Positions 1 through 9,065 of a DNA stretch of 47,752 nucleotides are shown here, one piece after another. Each line of letters opens with the position of its first letter. Within the stretch, counting starts at the first letter, position 1. Both the position numbers and the translations under genes were made by a program. The stretch covers positions 1 through 47,752 of the forward strand of contig JAOZUO010000055.1 in assembly GCA_029938605.1 (NCBI GenBank), read 5' to 3'. Under the pieces are notes generated by a model. That model was not told the origin of the DNA. It searched no databases and worked only from the letters and a program-made list of their open reading frames with translations. Source of the DNA: Deltaproteobacteria bacterium. Lineage in GTDB: Bacteria; Myxococcota_A; Polyangia; HGW-17; JAJRWW01.

Positions 1-55
1 CCGCGAGGGCGGTCGCACCGTGGGCAGCGGCGTGGTGACCAAGATCATCGAGTAA
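1..55 (+). CDS. tuf: Elongation factor Tu, C-terminal end (partial)
   Basis: Only the last 17 codons are present, reading [17 protein letters not shown] and ending in TAA at 53-55. This matches the conserved carboxyl end of EF-Tu, which carries aminoacyl-tRNA to the ribosome as a GTP complex. Its position 12 bases before the rpsJ start fits the common fusA-tuf-rpsJ order, so the S10 cluster is probably cotranscribed with tuf. The rest of the gene lies outside the window. Confidence 0.9.
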   Translation, partial: REGGRTVGSGVVTKIIE

Positions 56-67
56 GAGGAAAGAGTT

Positions 68-376
68 ATGAAGGCGCCAAGAATTCGCATTCGGCTCAAG
101 GCCTACGATCACAGCTTGCTGGACCAGTCCACTGGCGAGATCGCAGAGACCGCCAGGCGTACCGGTGCGCGAGTGGTGGGACCGATTCCGCTGCCGACCG
201 CCATCAACAAGTACTGTGTCCTTCGTGGACCGCACATCGACAAGAAGTCGCGCGAGCAGTTCGAAATCCGAACCCACAAGCGGCTGCTCGACATCCTCGA
301 GCCGACCCAGCAGACCCTGGATGCCCTGATGAAGCTGGATCTATCGGCGGGCGTTGACGTCGAAATCAAAACGTGA
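68..376 (+). CDS. rpsJ: 30S ribosomal protein S10
   Basis: A 102-residue protein, the usual length for S10, a 30S head protein that is also NusE in antitermination. It has the typical opening [10 protein letters not shown], the GPIPLPT loop and the ending [14 protein letters not shown] strong ribosome binding site (GAGGAAAG, about 56-63) precedes the ATG. The next gene is rplD after only 13 bases. In nearly all bacteria rplC (L3) sits in that place. Confidence 0.98.
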   Translation: MKAPRIRIRLKAYDHSLLDQSTGEIAETARRTGARVVGPIPLPTAINKYCVLRGPHIDKKSREQFEIRTHKRLLDILEPTQQTLDALMKLDLSAGVDVEIKT

Positions 377-389
377 GCGAGAACGGAAC

Positions 390-1040
390 ATGGCCACGCT
401 AGACGTGAAAAATATCGAAGGAAAGACCGTCGGCAGCATCGAGCTGTCGGATGCGGTCTATGCCGCCGAAGTCAAAGAGCACCTGCTCTGGGAAGTGGTT
501 CGAGCCCAACGCGCTGGTTGGCGTTCGGGAACGGCCAAGACCAAGGGGCGCAGTGAGGTTAGGGGCGGCGGCAAGAAGCCGTACCGGCAGAAGGGCACTG
601 GACGCGCACGTCAGGGTACCCGTCGGGCTCCGAACCACGTGGGCGGCGGAACGGTCTTTGGGCCTCAGCCCCGATCCTACGCCATCTCCGTACCCAAAAA
701 GGTGCGGCAGGGTGCACTGCGCAGCGCAGTGAGCCTGCGGTTGCGTGAGGAGCAGATCATCGTGCTCGACGAGCTCACTCTCGGTGAGATCAAGACCAGC
801 GGACTGGTGGAGATCCTCGGGCAGCTCGAAGCGCCGCGCGCGCTCATCGTTGAGAGCAGCGAGAACCAGAACCTGAGTCTCTCTGCGCGCAACATGCCCA
901 AGTGCAAGGTGCTGCCGGTCGAGGGCCTCAATGTCTACGATGTGCTGAATCACGAGCAGCTGATTCTCACGGAGCAGACGGCCAAGGACCTGGAGGTCCG
1001 GCTGACGCCTCGGTTGTCGAAGGGCCAGGGTCCTCAATAG
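390..1040 (+). CDS. rplD: 50S ribosomal protein L4
   Basis: A 216-residue L4/L1e family protein that binds 23S rRNA and lines the exit tunnel. In E. coli L4 also represses the S10 operon. The tunnel loop is clear, with the basic Gly-rich stretch [18 protein letters not shown] near residues 62-80. I start it at the ATG at 390 (MATLDVKN). The frame is open upstream to 354, but that would overlap rpsJ and add no family sequence. The gene follows rpsJ directly, so L3 is missing from its standard place. The ribosome binding site is weak. Confidence 0.97.
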   Translation: MATLDVKNIEGKTVGSIELSDAVYAAEVKEHLLWEVVRAQRAGWRSGTAKTKGRSEVRGGGKKPYRQKGTGRARQGTRRAPNHVGGGTVFGPQPRSYAISVPKKVRQGALRSAVSLRLREEQIIVLDELTLGEIKTSGLVEILGQLEAPRALIVESSENQNLSLSARNMPKCKVLPVEGLNVYDVLNHEQLILTEQTAKDLEVRLTPRLSKGQGPQ

Positions 1041-1064
1041 TCGGATCTGGCAGGAGACGCAGTT

Positions 1065-1352
1065 ATGGATATCCAGCAAATCATCATTCAGCCTCTGCTC
1101 ACGGAGAAGGGCACCAGCCTTCAGGAGTCGCTGAATCAGGTGCAGTTCAAGGTGGACGTTCGCGCCAACAAGATTCAGATTCGCCAAGCCATCGAGAAGC
1201 TGTTTGACGTGCAGGTGCTGTCGGTTCGGACGCAGATCGTACGGGGCAAGACCAAGCGCCGGGGTCGGTTCGAGGGCAGACGCGCGAATTGGAAGAAGGC
1301 CATCATTAGCCTGGCCGAGGGCGAGACCATCGAGTTCTTCCAGGGGATCTAG
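1065..1352 (+). CDS. rplW: 50S ribosomal protein L23
   Basis: A 95-residue L23, which sits at the exit of the peptide tunnel and docks trigger factor and SRP. Recognisable parts are IIIQPLLTEKGT at the start, FKVDVRANKIQIRQAIEKLF in the middle, and the basic arm KTKRRGRFEGRRANWKKA. The length is normal. It lies 24 bases after rplD and 3 bases before rplB, in the standard L4-L23-L2 order. Confidence 0.97.
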   Translation: MDIQQIIIQPLLTEKGTSLQESLNQVQFKVDVRANKIQIRQAIEKLFDVQVLSVRTQIVRGKTKRRGRFEGRRANWKKAIISLAEGETIEFFQGI

Positions 1353-1355
1353 ACA

Positions 1356-2180
1356 ATGGCGATCAAGAAGTACAAGCCTACGTCGCCCGGACGACGCTTC
1401 ATGAGCAGCAGGGACTTGAGCCCGCTGACCAAGAATAAGCGTCCCGAGAGGCGACTCATTGAGGGAAAGAAGTCCAGTGGCGGCCGGAACAACACCGGCC
1501 GAACCACCAGCCGGTTCCGGGGTGGTGGTCACAAGCGCCGCAACCGTACGGTGGACTTCAAGCGCAACAAGACCGGCGTGCCCGCCAGAGTAGCGGCCAT
1601 CGAGTACGATCCCAATCGTACGGCCTTCCTGGCATTGCTGTTCTACCATGACGGAGAGAAGGCCTACATTCTCGCTCCCCATGGCATCGAGGTGGGTGAT
1701 CAGGTGATCTCGGCCCGGAAGGCCGATATCCGACCTGGCAATTGCCTGCCCCTGGGCTCCATTCCCCTGGGCACCCTGGTGCACAATGTGGAGCTTCAGA
1801 TCGGTGGCGGCGGCAAGCTCTGTCGTTCGGCTGGTTCCAATGGGCGCCTTATGGCCAAGGAAGGCGACTGGGGCCAGATTCGACTGCCCTCGGGTGAGGT
1901 GCGGAAGGTGCATCTGGAATGTCGCGCCACCATTGGTCAGGTCAGCAATCCCGAGAACGGTAACGTCAAGTGGGGCAAGGCCGGGCGGCGTCGCTGGATG
2001 GGTCGTCGACCGCATAACCGCGGCGTCACCATGAACCCGGTAGACCATCCCATGGGCGGCGGCGAAGGCCGAAGCGCGGGTGGTCGTCATCCCTGTACTC
2101 CCTGGGGCAAGCCCACTAAGGGTTATCGCACCCGTCACAACAAACGCACCGACAAGATGATCGTCCGGAGGCGGAACTAG
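1356..2180 (+). CDS. rplB: 50S ribosomal protein L2
   Basis: A 274-residue L2, a core 23S rRNA-binding protein needed for subunit joining and peptidyl-transferase function. The signature near the C-terminus is clear: [18 protein letters not shown], followed by [12 protein letters not shown]. The start is [14 protein letters not shown]. The gene is tightly packed, 3 bases after rplW and 2 bases before rpsS. Confidence 0.98.
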   Translation: MAIKKYKPTSPGRRFMSSRDLSPLTKNKRPERRLIEGKKSSGGRNNTGRTTSRFRGGGHKRRNRTVDFKRNKTGVPARVAAIEYDPNRTAFLALLFYHDGEKAYILAPHGIEVGDQVISARKADIRPGNCLPLGSIPLGTLVHNVELQIGGGGKLCRSAGSNGRLMAKEGDWGQIRLPSGEVRKVHLECRATIGQVSNPENGNVKWGKAGRRRWMGRRPHNRGVTMNPVDHPMGGGEGRSAGGRHPCTPWGKPTKGYRTRHNKRTDKMIVRRRN

Positions 2181-2182
2181 CC

Positions 2183-2458
2183 ATGCGTTCTTTTAAGAAG
2201 GGGCCTTTCATCGACAATTATCTCCTCAAGAAAGTTGAGGAGACAGCCAGATCCCAGCGCAAACCGGTCATCAAGACCTGGTCCAGGCGCTCCACTGTCA
2301 TTCCGGACATGGTGGGTCTGACCTTTGCGGTGCATAACGGCAAGAAATTCGTCGCGGTGTTCATCACCGAGAACATGGTGGGGCACAAGCTCGGTGAGTT
2401 TGCTCCCACCCGTACTTTCCATGGCCACGCGGCGGACCGTAAGGGCCGGCGGCGCTAA
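2183..2458 (+). CDS. rpsS: 30S ribosomal protein S19
   Basis: A 91-residue S19, which pairs with S13 in the 30S head. The opening [18 protein letters not shown] and the later [21 protein letters not shown] are family hallmarks. The ATG lies 2 bases after the rplB stop, so translational coupling is likely. The order L2-S19-L22-S3 is standard. Confidence 0.97.
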   Translation: MRSFKKGPFIDNYLLKKVEETARSQRKPVIKTWSRRSTVIPDMVGLTFAVHNGKKFVAVFITENMVGHKLGEFAPTRTFHGHAADRKGRRR

Positions 2459-2475
2459 CGCAACGGAGACACAAG

Positions 2476-2808
2476 ATGGAAGCGAAAGCCATCCTTAGAT
2501 TCTGTCGGGTTGCACCGCGTAAGGCGCGCATCGTGGCGGACATGGTTCGTGGCCGGAACGTCGAGGAGGCCATCAGCCTGCTCGCGTTCACGCCGAAGAA
2601 GAGCGCGCAGATCATCAGTAAGGTGCTGCATTCGGCCATCGCAAACGCCGAAGATACAAGTGAAGTCGACGTGGACAATTTGTTCATCAAGGCCATCACT
2701 GTAGACCAGGGGCCGACGCTCAAGCGGTACCGTCCGCGAGCCCAGGGTCGGGCGTACCGAATCAACAAAAAAACCAGCCACATTGTGCTGGTGGTGGCCG
2801 AGCGCTAG
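2476..2808 (+). CDS. rplV: 50S ribosomal protein L22
   Basis: A 110-residue L22, which lines the exit tunnel with L4. The family pattern is visible in [20 protein letters not shown] and in the C-terminal beta-hairpin region [17 protein letters not shown], which carries the residues often altered in macrolide resistance. It starts 17 bases after rpsS, with GGAGA in between. Confidence 0.97.
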   Translation: MEAKAILRFCRVAPRKARIVADMVRGRNVEEAISLLAFTPKKSAQIISKVLHSAIANAEDTSEVDVDNLFIKAITVDQGPTLKRYRPRAQGRAYRINKKTSHIVLVVAER

Positions 2809-2828
2809 CCAAATTCAGGAGAAGCAGC

Positions 2829-3476
2829 GTGGGACAGAAAACACATCCAGTGGGATTCCGCCTCGGCATCATCAGGACGTGGACGTCCAAGTGGTATGAA
2901 GAGAAGAACTACGCCAAGTGGCTTCACGAAGACTTGATGTTGAAGCGGTATATCAAGGGCAAGCTGCACCATGCGGGTGTCTCCCTGGTTGAGGTTGAGC
3001 GGGCCGCGAACAAGCTCAAGGTGAAGATCCACACAGCGCGACCGGGCATTGTCATCGGCAAGCGCGGTGCGGGCGTGGAGGCCCTCAAAAAAGAGGTCCA
3101 GAAGCTCACTGAGAACGACGTTTTCCTGGACATCCAGGAGGTCCGTAAGGCCGAGGTCGACGCCCAGCTGGTGGCTGAGAATATCGCCACCCAGCTCGAG
3201 CGGCGCATCGCCTTCAGGCGGGCCATGAAAAAGGCCGTCCAGACCTCCATGAAGTTTGGCGCCCAGGGCATCAAAGTACACTGCGCCGGTCGGCTCGGTG
3301 GCGCTGAGATGTCGCGCACGGAGTGGTATCGGGATGGTCGGGTGCCCCTGCACACCTTGCGGGCGGACATCGACTACGGCTTCGCCGAGGCGAAGACCAC
3401 TTACGGAATCATTGGTGTGAAGTGCTGGATCTATAAGGGGGAGATTTTGAACCCCCAGGATCGGCGCTCACTGTAG
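2829..3476 (+). CDS. rpsC: 30S ribosomal protein S3
   Basis: A 215-residue S3 that begins with GTG, preceded by AGGAGAAG. The first residues [14 protein letters not shown] are typical. The KH-type RNA-binding loop reads [10 protein letters not shown] near residues 74-83, and the C-terminal domain contains [20 protein letters not shown]3 sits at the mRNA entry of the 30S subunit and contributes to its helicase activity. The length matches the family. Confidence 0.97.
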   Translation: MGQKTHPVGFRLGIIRTWTSKWYEEKNYAKWLHEDLMLKRYIKGKLHHAGVSLVEVERAANKLKVKIHTARPGIVIGKRGAGVEALKKEVQKLTENDVFLDIQEVRKAEVDAQLVAENIATQLERRIAFRRAMKKAVQTSMKFGAQGIKVHCAGRLGGAEMSRTEWYRDGRVPLHTLRADIDYGFAEAKTTYGIIGVKCWIYKGEILNPQDRRSL

Positions 3477-3495
3477 TACGAAAGCGGTATCGACG

Positions 3496-3912
3496 ATGCT
3501 TCAGCCTAAGAAAGTCAAATTTCGCAAGGTCCAAAAGGGCCGGATGCGTGGCGAGGCCAAGGGCGGCAACCGAGTCAGCTTTGGCGACTTTGGGATCCAG
3601 GCCATGGAGTGTGGCCGGATCACCGCTCGCCAGATCGAGGCAGCCCGTATTGCCATCACGCGTCATATCAAGCGTGGCGGCAAGGTGTTTATCCGGCTCT
3701 TCCCGGACAAACCCATCAGCAAGAAGCCGGCTGAGACTCGCATGGGTAAGGGAAAAGGCGCGCCCGAGGAGTGGGTGGCTGTCATCAAGCCCGGCCGTAT
3801 CCTCTATGAGATAGAGGGCGTCGACGAAAAAATGGCTCGCGAGGCGATTCGGTTGGCCCACCATAAGCTGCCGATCAAGACGCGGTTTGTCAAACGGGAG
3901 ACGGCGCTATGA
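3496..3912 (+). CDS. rplP: 50S ribosomal protein L16
   Basis: A 138-residue L16, which sits near the A-site tRNA elbow. It starts [17 protein letters not shown] and contains [20 protein letters not shown], the conserved loop of the family. Its TGA overlaps the rpmC ATG (ATGA at 3909-3912), so the two are translationally coupled. Confidence 0.97.
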   Translation: MLQPKKVKFRKVQKGRMRGEAKGGNRVSFGDFGIQAMECGRITARQIEAARIAITRHIKRGGKVFIRLFPDKPISKKPAETRMGKGKGAPEEWVAVIKPGRILYEIEGVDEKMAREAIRLAHHKLPIKTRFVKRETAL

Positions 3913-4148
3913 AGCGTTCCGAGTATTCAGCGCACGATCTTCGTGAGCGTACCGATAAGGAGCTGCTCAGCGTGGAGCGGCAGCTTAAGGATGATCTGTT
4001 TAAGCTCCGGCTGGAGCGGGCAACCAATCAGCTGGAGAACGTCGCCAAGGTCAAGACCGCCAAGCGTGACCTGGCGCGAGTTAAGACCCTGATTACCGCG
4101 CGGACCAAGGGCTTCGAGCCCTCCAAGCCGGATTACAGGGAGGAGTAG
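3909..4148 (+). CDS. rpmC: 50S ribosomal protein L29
   Basis: A 79-residue L29, a helical hairpin near the tunnel exit that helps SRP and trigger factor docking. The family core is visible ([20 protein letters not shown], then ARVKTLI). It is slightly longer than the usual 60-70 residues because of a C-terminal tail, [14 protein letters not shown]. It overlaps rplP by four bases. Confidence 0.95.
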   Translation: MKRSEYSAHDLRERTDKELLSVERQLKDDLFKLRLERATNQLENVAKVKTAKRDLARVKTLITARTKGFEPSKPDYREE

Positions 4149-4150
4149 GC

Positions 4151-4420
4151 ATGTCGAGCGAAACGATTCGCCGCGGACGAACCCTGGTGGGTGTAGTCTC
4201 GTCTGACAAAATGGACAAGACAGTGGTCGTGGCCGTTACCCGTAAGGTGCAGCACAAGCGTTATAAGAAGTACGTGCTCCACCGCGAGAAGTATAAGGCG
4301 CATGACGAGAAGAACGAGTACCGCGAGGGCGACAAGGTACAGATCGTCGAGGCGCGGCCGCAATCTCGTGAGAAGCGTTGGCGTGTGCAGCAGCTGCTCG
4401 AACGGCCTGATATCGCCTAA
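4151..4420 (+). CDS. rpsQ: 30S ribosomal protein S17
   Basis: An 89-residue S17, an OB-fold primary 16S rRNA binder. The pattern [18 protein letters not shown] is diagnostic, followed by [16 protein letters not shown] and [18 protein letters not shown]. It is the last gene of the classical S10 block. A 66-base gap follows before rplN, the largest so far in the cluster and the usual boundary with the spc block. Confidence 0.97.
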   Translation: MSSETIRRGRTLVGVVSSDKMDKTVVVAVTRKVQHKRYKKYVLHREKYKAHDEKNEYREGDKVQIVEARPQSREKRWRVQQLLERPDIA

Positions 4421-4486
4421 AGATAAGGCCGAAGCGGTGCGCGGTGGCTGAGGTTAGTCCGGCGCGCATTGCCGTGAGGTAAGATC

Positions 4487-4855
4487 ATGATTCAGATGCA
4501 ATCAGTACTCGACGTCGCAGACAACTCCGGTGCCAAGAAAGTCATGTGCATCAAGGTGCTCGGCGGCTCCAAGCGTAAGTACGCTTCTGTGGGCGACATC
4601 ATCGTCGTTTCCATTCGTGAGGCCATTCCAAACTCCAAGGTTAGGAAAGGCGAAGTGATGAAGGCTGTCATCGTCCGGACCGCGAAAGAGCTGTCCAGGC
4701 CCGACGGAAGCTACATCCGCTTCGATACGAATTCTGCGGTGCTCATCAACCCGCAGAAGGAGCCCATTGGTACGCGTATCTTCGGACCAGTGGCGCGCGA
4801 GCTGCGGGCGAAGAAGTTCATGAAAATTGTCTCCCTGGCGCCTGAGGTGCTTTGA
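4487..4855 (+). CDS. rplN: 50S ribosomal protein L14
   Basis: A 122-residue L14, the exact usual length. It starts [27 protein letters not shown] and ends [14 protein letters not shown]14 sits at the subunit interface. The gap in front (4421-4486) carries no obvious strong promoter to my eye. The TGA overlaps the rplX start (TGATG), indicating coupled translation. Confidence 0.98.
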   Translation: MIQMQSVLDVADNSGAKKVMCIKVLGGSKRKYASVGDIIVVSIREAIPNSKVRKGEVMKAVIVRTAKELSRPDGSYIRFDTNSAVLINPQKEPIGTRIFGPVARELRAKKFMKIVSLAPEVL

Positions 4856-5172
4856 TGGGTGTGCGAATCAAAAAGGGCGACACGGTCGTCGTGACCAAGG
4901 GGCGTAGCAAGGGCAAGCGCGGCAAGGTGCTCAAGGTCCTGCCGAAGAAGAAGCGTGTGATCGTGGAGAAAGTGAACATGATCAAGAAGCACGAGAAGCC
5001 CAGCCAGGCGCACCCGCAGGGTGGCATTGTCGAGATGGAGGGCAGCCTTTCGCTGTCCAATGTGATGCTGGTGGATCCCAAAACAAATCGAGGCACCCGC
5101 GTGGGTTTCAAAGTCCTCGACGACGGTAAGAAGGTCAAGGTGGCGTGCGGAAGCGGCGAGACGATCAACTAG
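4855..5172 (+). CDS. rplX: 50S ribosomal protein L24
   Basis: A 105-residue L24, an assembly initiator that binds 23S rRNA domain I. The KOW motif is visible in KKGDTVVVTKGRSKGKRGKV. I start it at the ATG at 4855, which overlaps the rplN stop. A TTG one codon upstream is also in frame, but ATG is the more likely start. The order L14-L24-L5 is standard. Confidence 0.96.
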   Translation: MGVRIKKGDTVVVTKGRSKGKRGKVLKVLPKKKRVIVEKVNMIKKHEKPSQAHPQGGIVEMEGSLSLSNVMLVDPKTNRGTRVGFKVLDDGKKVKVACGSGETIN

Positions 5173-5216
5173 GATCTATTCGCTGAGACCTGTGCGCCCG
5201 AACCTGGAGAAGACCG

Positions 5217-6161
5217 ATGGCTGACGAGGAGAAAGACGGAAAGAAAGCAGAGGCGGCCGAGCCCAAGGCGGCGGTTGAGCCCAAGGCGGAGGCCAAGCCC
5301 AAAGCGGAGGCTAAGCCCAAGGCGGAGGCCAAGCCCAAGGCGGAGGCCGAGCCCAAGGTGGAGGCCGAGCCCAAGGTGGAGGCCGAGCCCAAGGTGGAGG
5401 CCAAGCCCAAAGTGGGGGCCAAGCCCAAGGCGGAGGCCGAGCCCAAGGCCGAGGCCAAGCCCAAGGCGGAGAAGGCTCCCCAAAGTGCCAAGGGTGACAA
5501 GCCGGCCAAGGGCGGGAAACCGGCCAAGGGCGGGAAACCGGCCAAGGGCGGTAAGAAGGGCAAGAAGGGCAAAAAGGGCAAGGGTCCTGCCTTACAGGAG
5601 ACGGCCGTCAAGCGTGACGCCCTGCCGCGGGTGCAGAAGCGTTTCCAGGAGGAGACCATTCCGGCTCTCATGAAGGAGTTCGGATACGACAGTGTCATGC
5701 AGGTGCCGCGTCTGACCAAGATCACCCTGAACATGGGGCTCGGTGAGGCTATCCAGAATCCGAAGATGGTAGATGCAGCCGTGGACCAGTTGAGCGTGAT
5801 CTCCGGGCGGAAGCCACTGGTGAACAAAGCCAAGAAATCCATCGCAACGTTCAAGCTTCGCGAAGGCATGAAGATTGGCACCTCGGTGACCCTGCGGCGT
5901 GAGCAGATGTATGAGTTTTTCGACCGCCTGGTAAGCTTCGCGCTGCCACGTGTTCGCGACTTTAAGGGAGTGAGCCCCAAGGCCTTCGACGGTCGTGGTA
6001 ACTACACTCTGGGCGTTAAAGAGCAGATCATTTTCCCCGAGATCGACTACGACAAGATCGAGAAGATCAAGGGCCTGAACATTACCATGGTCACTTCGGC
6101 CCGTACCGACGAAGAGGGTCGGGCGTTGCTGAAGAACATGGGCATGCCTTTCAGGAAGTAG
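5217..6161 (+). CDS. rplE: 50S ribosomal protein L5 with long repetitive N-terminal extension
   Basis: L5 binds 5S rRNA and forms part of the central protuberance. The last 180 residues are an ordinary L5, including [39 protein letters not shown] and the ending MGMPFRK. The protein is 314 residues against about 180 for the family, because about 130 residues precede the L5 core. That extension is low complexity: hexapeptide units of the type KAEAKP (residues 10-85), then PAKGGK units and KKGKKGKK. The ATG at 5217 follows GGAGAAG and no stop breaks the frame, so the extension appears translated. An internal start near the L5 core cannot be excluded. Confidence 0.93.
   Translation: MADEEKDGKKAEAAEPKAAVEPKAEAKPKAEAKPKAEAKPKAEAEPKVEAEPKVEAEPKVEAKPKVGAKPKAEAEPKAEAKPKAEKAPQSAKGDKPAKGGKPAKGGKPAKGGKKGKKGKKGKGPALQETAVKRDALPRVQKRFQEETIPALMKEFGYDSVMQVPRLTKITLNMGLGEAIQNPKMVDAAVDQLSVISGRKPLVNKAKKSIATFKLREGMKIGTSVTLRREQMYEFFDRLVSFALPRVRDFKGVSPKAFDGRGNYTLGVKEQIIFPEIDYDKIEKIKGLNITMVTSARTDEEGRALLKNMGMPFRK
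5250..5583 (+). repeat. 18-nt tandem repeats inside rplE
   Basis: Two successive minisatellite-like tracts lie in frame within the L5 gene. The first is built on the 18-nt unit GCGGAGGCCAAGCCCAAG, with variants that swap Ala for Val or Lys for Glu. The second uses GGCGGGAAACCGGCCAAG. Because the unit is a multiple of three, copy-number change keeps the reading frame. Confidence 0.9.
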
Positions 6162-6170
6162 GAGGAGCCC

Positions 6171-6350
6171 GTGGCCAGAGCAAGTCAAATGGTCCCGCGA
6201 AAGCTGAAGTTCAAGGTGCGGTATCGTAGCCGTTGTCCGCTGTGCGGACGGGCGCGCGCATACATGCGGAAGTTCAATATGTGCCGCATCTGCTTCCGAA
6301 AGCTTTCGCTCGAGGGCCAGATTCCCGGCGTGACCAAGTCGAGCTGGTAG
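6171..6350 (+). CDS. rpsZ: 30S ribosomal protein S14, zinc-binding short form
   Basis: A 59-residue S14 starting at GTG 6171, with GGAGGAG just upstream and the rplE stop 9 bases before. The four zinc ligands of the short C+ form are present as CPLCGRA and CRICFRK. The ending [11 protein letters not shown] is typical. S14 sits in the 30S head near S3 and S10. The L5-S14-S8 order is standard. Confidence 0.97.
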   Translation: MARASQMVPRKLKFKVRYRSRCPLCGRARAYMRKFNMCRICFRKLSLEGQIPGVTKSSW

Positions 6351-6362
6351 GCAGGTGATGCA

Positions 6363-6761
6363 ATGTCAATGACCGATCCCATTAGCGATTTTCTTGCCCG
6401 GATTCGGAACGCCATCATCGGCCGCAAGGTCGTGGTGACTGTGCCGGCATCGAACATCAAGGTGAAGCTCGCCGAGATTCTCAAGGCGGAGGGCTACATC
6501 CGATCGTTTGAGCTCAAGCCGGACGACCGCCAAGGCATCTTGGAAGTCGAGCTGAAGTATGACCGAGTTAACAAGTGCGCGATCGAGGGGATGAAGCGCA
6601 TCTCCCGCCCAGGTCAGCGCAGCTATGCCAAGGCCGCCGAGGTCCCGAAGGTTCGAAATGGCCTCGGAATCGCGGTTGTGACCACCTCCCAGGGGCTGAT
6701 GACTGATCGCGAAGCTCGCAAGCGAACGCTTGGGGGCGAGATCATCTGCTCGGTCTGGTGA
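6363..6761 (+). CDS. rpsH: 30S ribosomal protein S8
   Basis: A 132-residue S8 starting MSMTDPISDFLARIRNAI. The C-terminal signature GLGIAVVTTSQGLMTDREAR and the end GGEIICSVW are diagnostic. S8 is a primary 16S rRNA binder. In E. coli it represses the spc operon by binding near the L5 start. I did not identify a matching site here. Confidence 0.97.
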   Translation: MSMTDPISDFLARIRNAIIGRKVVVTVPASNIKVKLAEILKAEGYIRSFELKPDDRQGILEVELKYDRVNKCAIEGMKRISRPGQRSYAKAAEVPKVRNGLGIAVVTTSQGLMTDREARKRTLGGEIICSVW

Positions 6762-6776
6762 GTTAAGGAGTCTGCC

Positions 6777-7319
6777 GTGTCACGGATTGGAAAGATGCGC
6801 GTGGAGTTGCCCAAGGGAGTCACCATGACCCTCAAGGGAACCCACGTCGAAATAAAGGGACCGCTGGGTATTTTGTCGCGTGACATGCCCAGTCATGTCG
6901 AGGTCAAGCAGGAAGGCGGCAAGATCGCTGTCGATCGCCTGAATGAGACCCGGCAGGCGCGGGCAAATCACGGATTAGCCAGGTCCCTGGTGCAAAACAT
7001 GGTGATCGGCGTATCCACCGGCTATACCCGAGTGCTGGTCATCGAGGGTGTCGGCTATCGTGCTGAGGCCAATGGGCAGATGCTGTCCTTCAACGTGGGG
7101 CACTCGAACCCCAAACCCTACGAATTGCCGAAGGGTATCAGCGTCGTGCTCGAAGATCGTGGTGCGAAGCTTACGTTGAAGGGAATCGACAAGGAAGAGA
7201 TCGGTCGGGTCTGTGCTCAGATTCGTGCGATTCGTCCGCCGGAGCCTTACAAGGGCAAGGGGATCCGCCTCCAGGGTGAGCGGGTCCGGCGCAAGGTCGG
7301 CAAGGCCGGCGTCGGCTGA
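6777..7319 (+). CDS. rplF: 50S ribosomal protein L6
   Basis: A 180-residue L6 with a GTG start, reading MSRIGKMRVELPKGV. The second domain contains ITLKG-type repeats (AKLTLKGIDKEEIGRV) and the conserved stretch RAIRPPEPYKGKGIR. L6 lies near the sarcin-ricin loop, where elongation factors bind. Length and context are normal. Confidence 0.97.
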   Translation: MSRIGKMRVELPKGVTMTLKGTHVEIKGPLGILSRDMPSHVEVKQEGGKIAVDRLNETRQARANHGLARSLVQNMVIGVSTGYTRVLVIEGVGYRAEANGQMLSFNVGHSNPKPYELPKGISVVLEDRGAKLTLKGIDKEEIGRVCAQIRAIRPPEPYKGKGIRLQGERVRRKVGKAGVG

Positions 7320-7344
7320 GGCCGATGGTCGCGCCAGGGAGTGA

Positions 7345-7713
7345 ATGACAATGTTGAAAGACAGACGAACCGCGAGGCTGCGTCGGAAGCGGTCAATCCG
7401 CAAGCGCATAAATGGCGTTCCGGCCCAGCCCCGTTTGTCGGTATTTCGCAGCGCGCGTCACATATACGCGCAGATCATCGACGACATCGCCGGCAAGACG
7501 CTGGTTGGTGTGTCGACCTTGAGCAAAGAGGTCCGGGACCAGGTTCAGGGCTTGAAAAAGCGAGAGGCCGCCGAGAAAGTCGGCCTCGAAGTGGCCAAGC
7601 GCTGCATCGCACTCAAGATCGACAAGGTTGTATTCGACCGGAGTGGGTATCGCTACCATGGTCGTGTTTCCGCGCTCGCCGACGGCGCGCGTAAGGGCGG
7701 CTTGAAGCTGTAA
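7345..7713 (+). CDS. rplR: 50S ribosomal protein L18
   Basis: A 122-residue L18, which joins L5 in binding 5S rRNA. Family features are [21 protein letters not shown], then the C-terminal [20 protein letters not shown]. The ATG at 7345 is preceded by AGGGAG. A second in-frame ATG lies two codons later. The gap to rplF is 25 bases. Confidence 0.97.
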   Translation: MTMLKDRRTARLRRKRSIRKRINGVPAQPRLSVFRSARHIYAQIIDDIAGKTLVGVSTLSKEVRDQVQGLKKREAAEKVGLEVAKRCIALKIDKVVFDRSGYRYHGRVSALADGARKGGLKL

Positions 7714-7723
7714 GGAGGACGCT

Positions 7724-8224
7724 GTGGCGTTCATGACGGAAGAAGCTCCGGAGTTTGTCGATCGTGTGATCCACATCAACCGGGTGGCCAAGGTGGTCAA
7801 GGGTGGCCGACGTTTCAGCTTTAGCGCACTGGTGGTGATTGGCGACCAGAACGGTCGCGTGGGCGCCGCCCTGGGCAAGGCGAACGAGGTTCCCGAGGCG
7901 ATCCGCAAGGGTATGGAGCGCGCTCGGCGGGATATGTTCGATGTCCCGCTGGTCAACGCCACCATCCCCCATGAGATCACGGGCGTATACGGCGCGGGCC
8001 GGGTGCTGCTCAAGCCTGCCAGCCCTGGGACAGGGGTCATCGCGGGCGGTCCCGTTCGCGCCATCCTTGAGGTGGCGGGCGTACAGGACATTCTGACAAA
8101 GTGCATCGGAACCAACAATCCGCACAATGTCATTCACGCCACGGTCCAGGGACTCAAGGCGCTGAGAGACATGGATGAAGTGTCGCGGCGGCGCGGCCTG
8201 GATCCGAAGGACATCATCGAGTAG
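7724..8224 (+). CDS. rpsE: 30S ribosomal protein S5
   Basis: A 166-residue S5, which helps decoding fidelity and mRNA unwinding. It starts with GTG after AAGGAGG. Recognisable parts are [20 protein letters not shown] and the double-stranded RNA-binding fold region [13 protein letters not shown]. Length is normal. Confidence 0.97.
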   Translation: MAFMTEEAPEFVDRVIHINRVAKVVKGGRRFSFSALVVIGDQNGRVGAALGKANEVPEAIRKGMERARRDMFDVPLVNATIPHEITGVYGAGRVLLKPASPGTGVIAGGPVRAILEVAGVQDILTKCIGTNNPHNVIHATVQGLKALRDMDEVSRRRGLDPKDIIE

Positions 8225-8285
8225 CCGACCTAATCGGTTGGCTGAAACCGCGGCGTCCGACGTCGCACAGTTGGAGGAGGTCGCT

Positions 8286-8477
8286 ATGGCGACCAGAAAA
8301 ATCAAAGTAACCCAGACCGGATCGTCCATTGGGCGGCCCAAGGACCAGCTCGCGACTCTGCTCGGGTTGGGCCTCACGCGTATGGGACGCACCCGGATCC
8401 TCGATGACACCCCGTCGATCCGCGGGATGGTTTTCAAGGTGCAGCATCTAGTCAAGCTTGAGCTGCCTGAGGAGTAA
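8286..8477 (+). CDS. rpmD: 50S ribosomal protein L30
   Basis: A 63-residue L30. It reads MATRKIKVTQTGSSIGRPKD followed by LGLGLTRMGRTRILDDTPSIRGM, the family pattern. GGAGGAGG at about 8273-8280 is a strong ribosome binding site and fixes the start. The 61-base gap before it holds short inverted repeats but no clear promoter. Confidence 0.96.
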   Translation: MATRKIKVTQTGSSIGRPKDQLATLLGLGLTRMGRTRILDDTPSIRGMVFKVQHLVKLELPEE

Positions 8478-8481
8478 GATC

Positions 8482-8982
8482 ATGGGAACGACGCTCTCAA
8501 CGCTAAAGCCCCCCGAAGGGGCGAGGCGCAAGCGCAAGCGCGTGGGCCGCGGGCCCGGCAGCGGCACGGGGAAAACCTCGGGCAGAGGCCACAAGGGACA
8601 GAAAGCTCGTAGCGGCGGCTCCATTGCGCGTGGCTTCGAGGGTGGGCAGATGCCGCTCATGCGGCGGTTGCCCAAGCGCGGCTTCAAGAACATCTATCGG
8701 GTCCAGGTGGACGCCGTGAATCTGGATGTACTGGAGCGCGTGTTTGAGCCCGGTGAAGTAGGTCCGGCGCAGATGCGCGCCAGGGGCGTGGTGCCTCGCA
8801 AAGCTGCCATTGTTAAGATTCTTGGGCGTGGTGAAGTGACCAAGGCCTTTACGGTGAAGGCGCATAGGTTCTCCCAAACGGCTCGCGACAAGATCGTGGC
8901 CGCTGGTGGCACTGTGCAGGTGTTGTCGGAGTTGGAGGCGCCGGTGGCCGCTACCGAGGCCCAGGCGGAGGCGACGGAGTAG
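8482..8982 (+). CDS. rplO: 50S ribosomal protein L15
   Basis: A 166-residue L15. I start at the ATG at 8482 (MGTTLSTLKPPEGARRKRKR), just after the rpmD stop. The Gly-rich rRNA-binding region RVGRGPGSGTGKTSGRGHKG is typical. The C-terminus carries an Ala/Glu-rich tail (VAATEAQAEATE) beyond the usual end, a milder version of the low-complexity extension seen on L5. Confidence 0.96.
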   Translation: MGTTLSTLKPPEGARRKRKRVGRGPGSGTGKTSGRGHKGQKARSGGSIARGFEGGQMPLMRRLPKRGFKNIYRVQVDAVNLDVLERVFEPGEVGPAQMRARGVVPRKAAIVKILGRGEVTKAFTVKAHRFSQTARDKIVAAGGTVQVLSELEAPVAATEAQAEATE

Positions 8983-9016
8983 AGGATACCGAATCTATGG
9001 CAGCGGTGGAGAGGTG

Positions 9017-9032
9017 GCCCGGAGGTCCGGGC
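9017..9032 (+). other. Small hairpin between rplO and secY
   Basis: GCCCGG-AGGT-CCGGGC forms a perfect six-pair stem with a four-base loop in the 83-base gap before secY. No run of T follows, so it is not a convincing intrinsic terminator. It could tune expression between the ribosomal genes and secY, or be chance. Confidence 0.35.
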
Positions 9033-9065
9033 AGTGGTTTCGCCGCCTGAACGAGATATATTCTA

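Noticed and set aside
399..2138. Open frame of 579 codons on the - strand
   Set aside because: It runs opposite rplD, rplW and rplB, whose proteins are clear. It has no family features and arises from GC-rich codon use.
5165..5980. Leu/Gly/Ala-rich frames opposite the L5 extension
   Set aside because: They are the antisense of the 18-nt repeats and read as simple LGLG or ALGSA repeats. The + strand frame contains a real L5.
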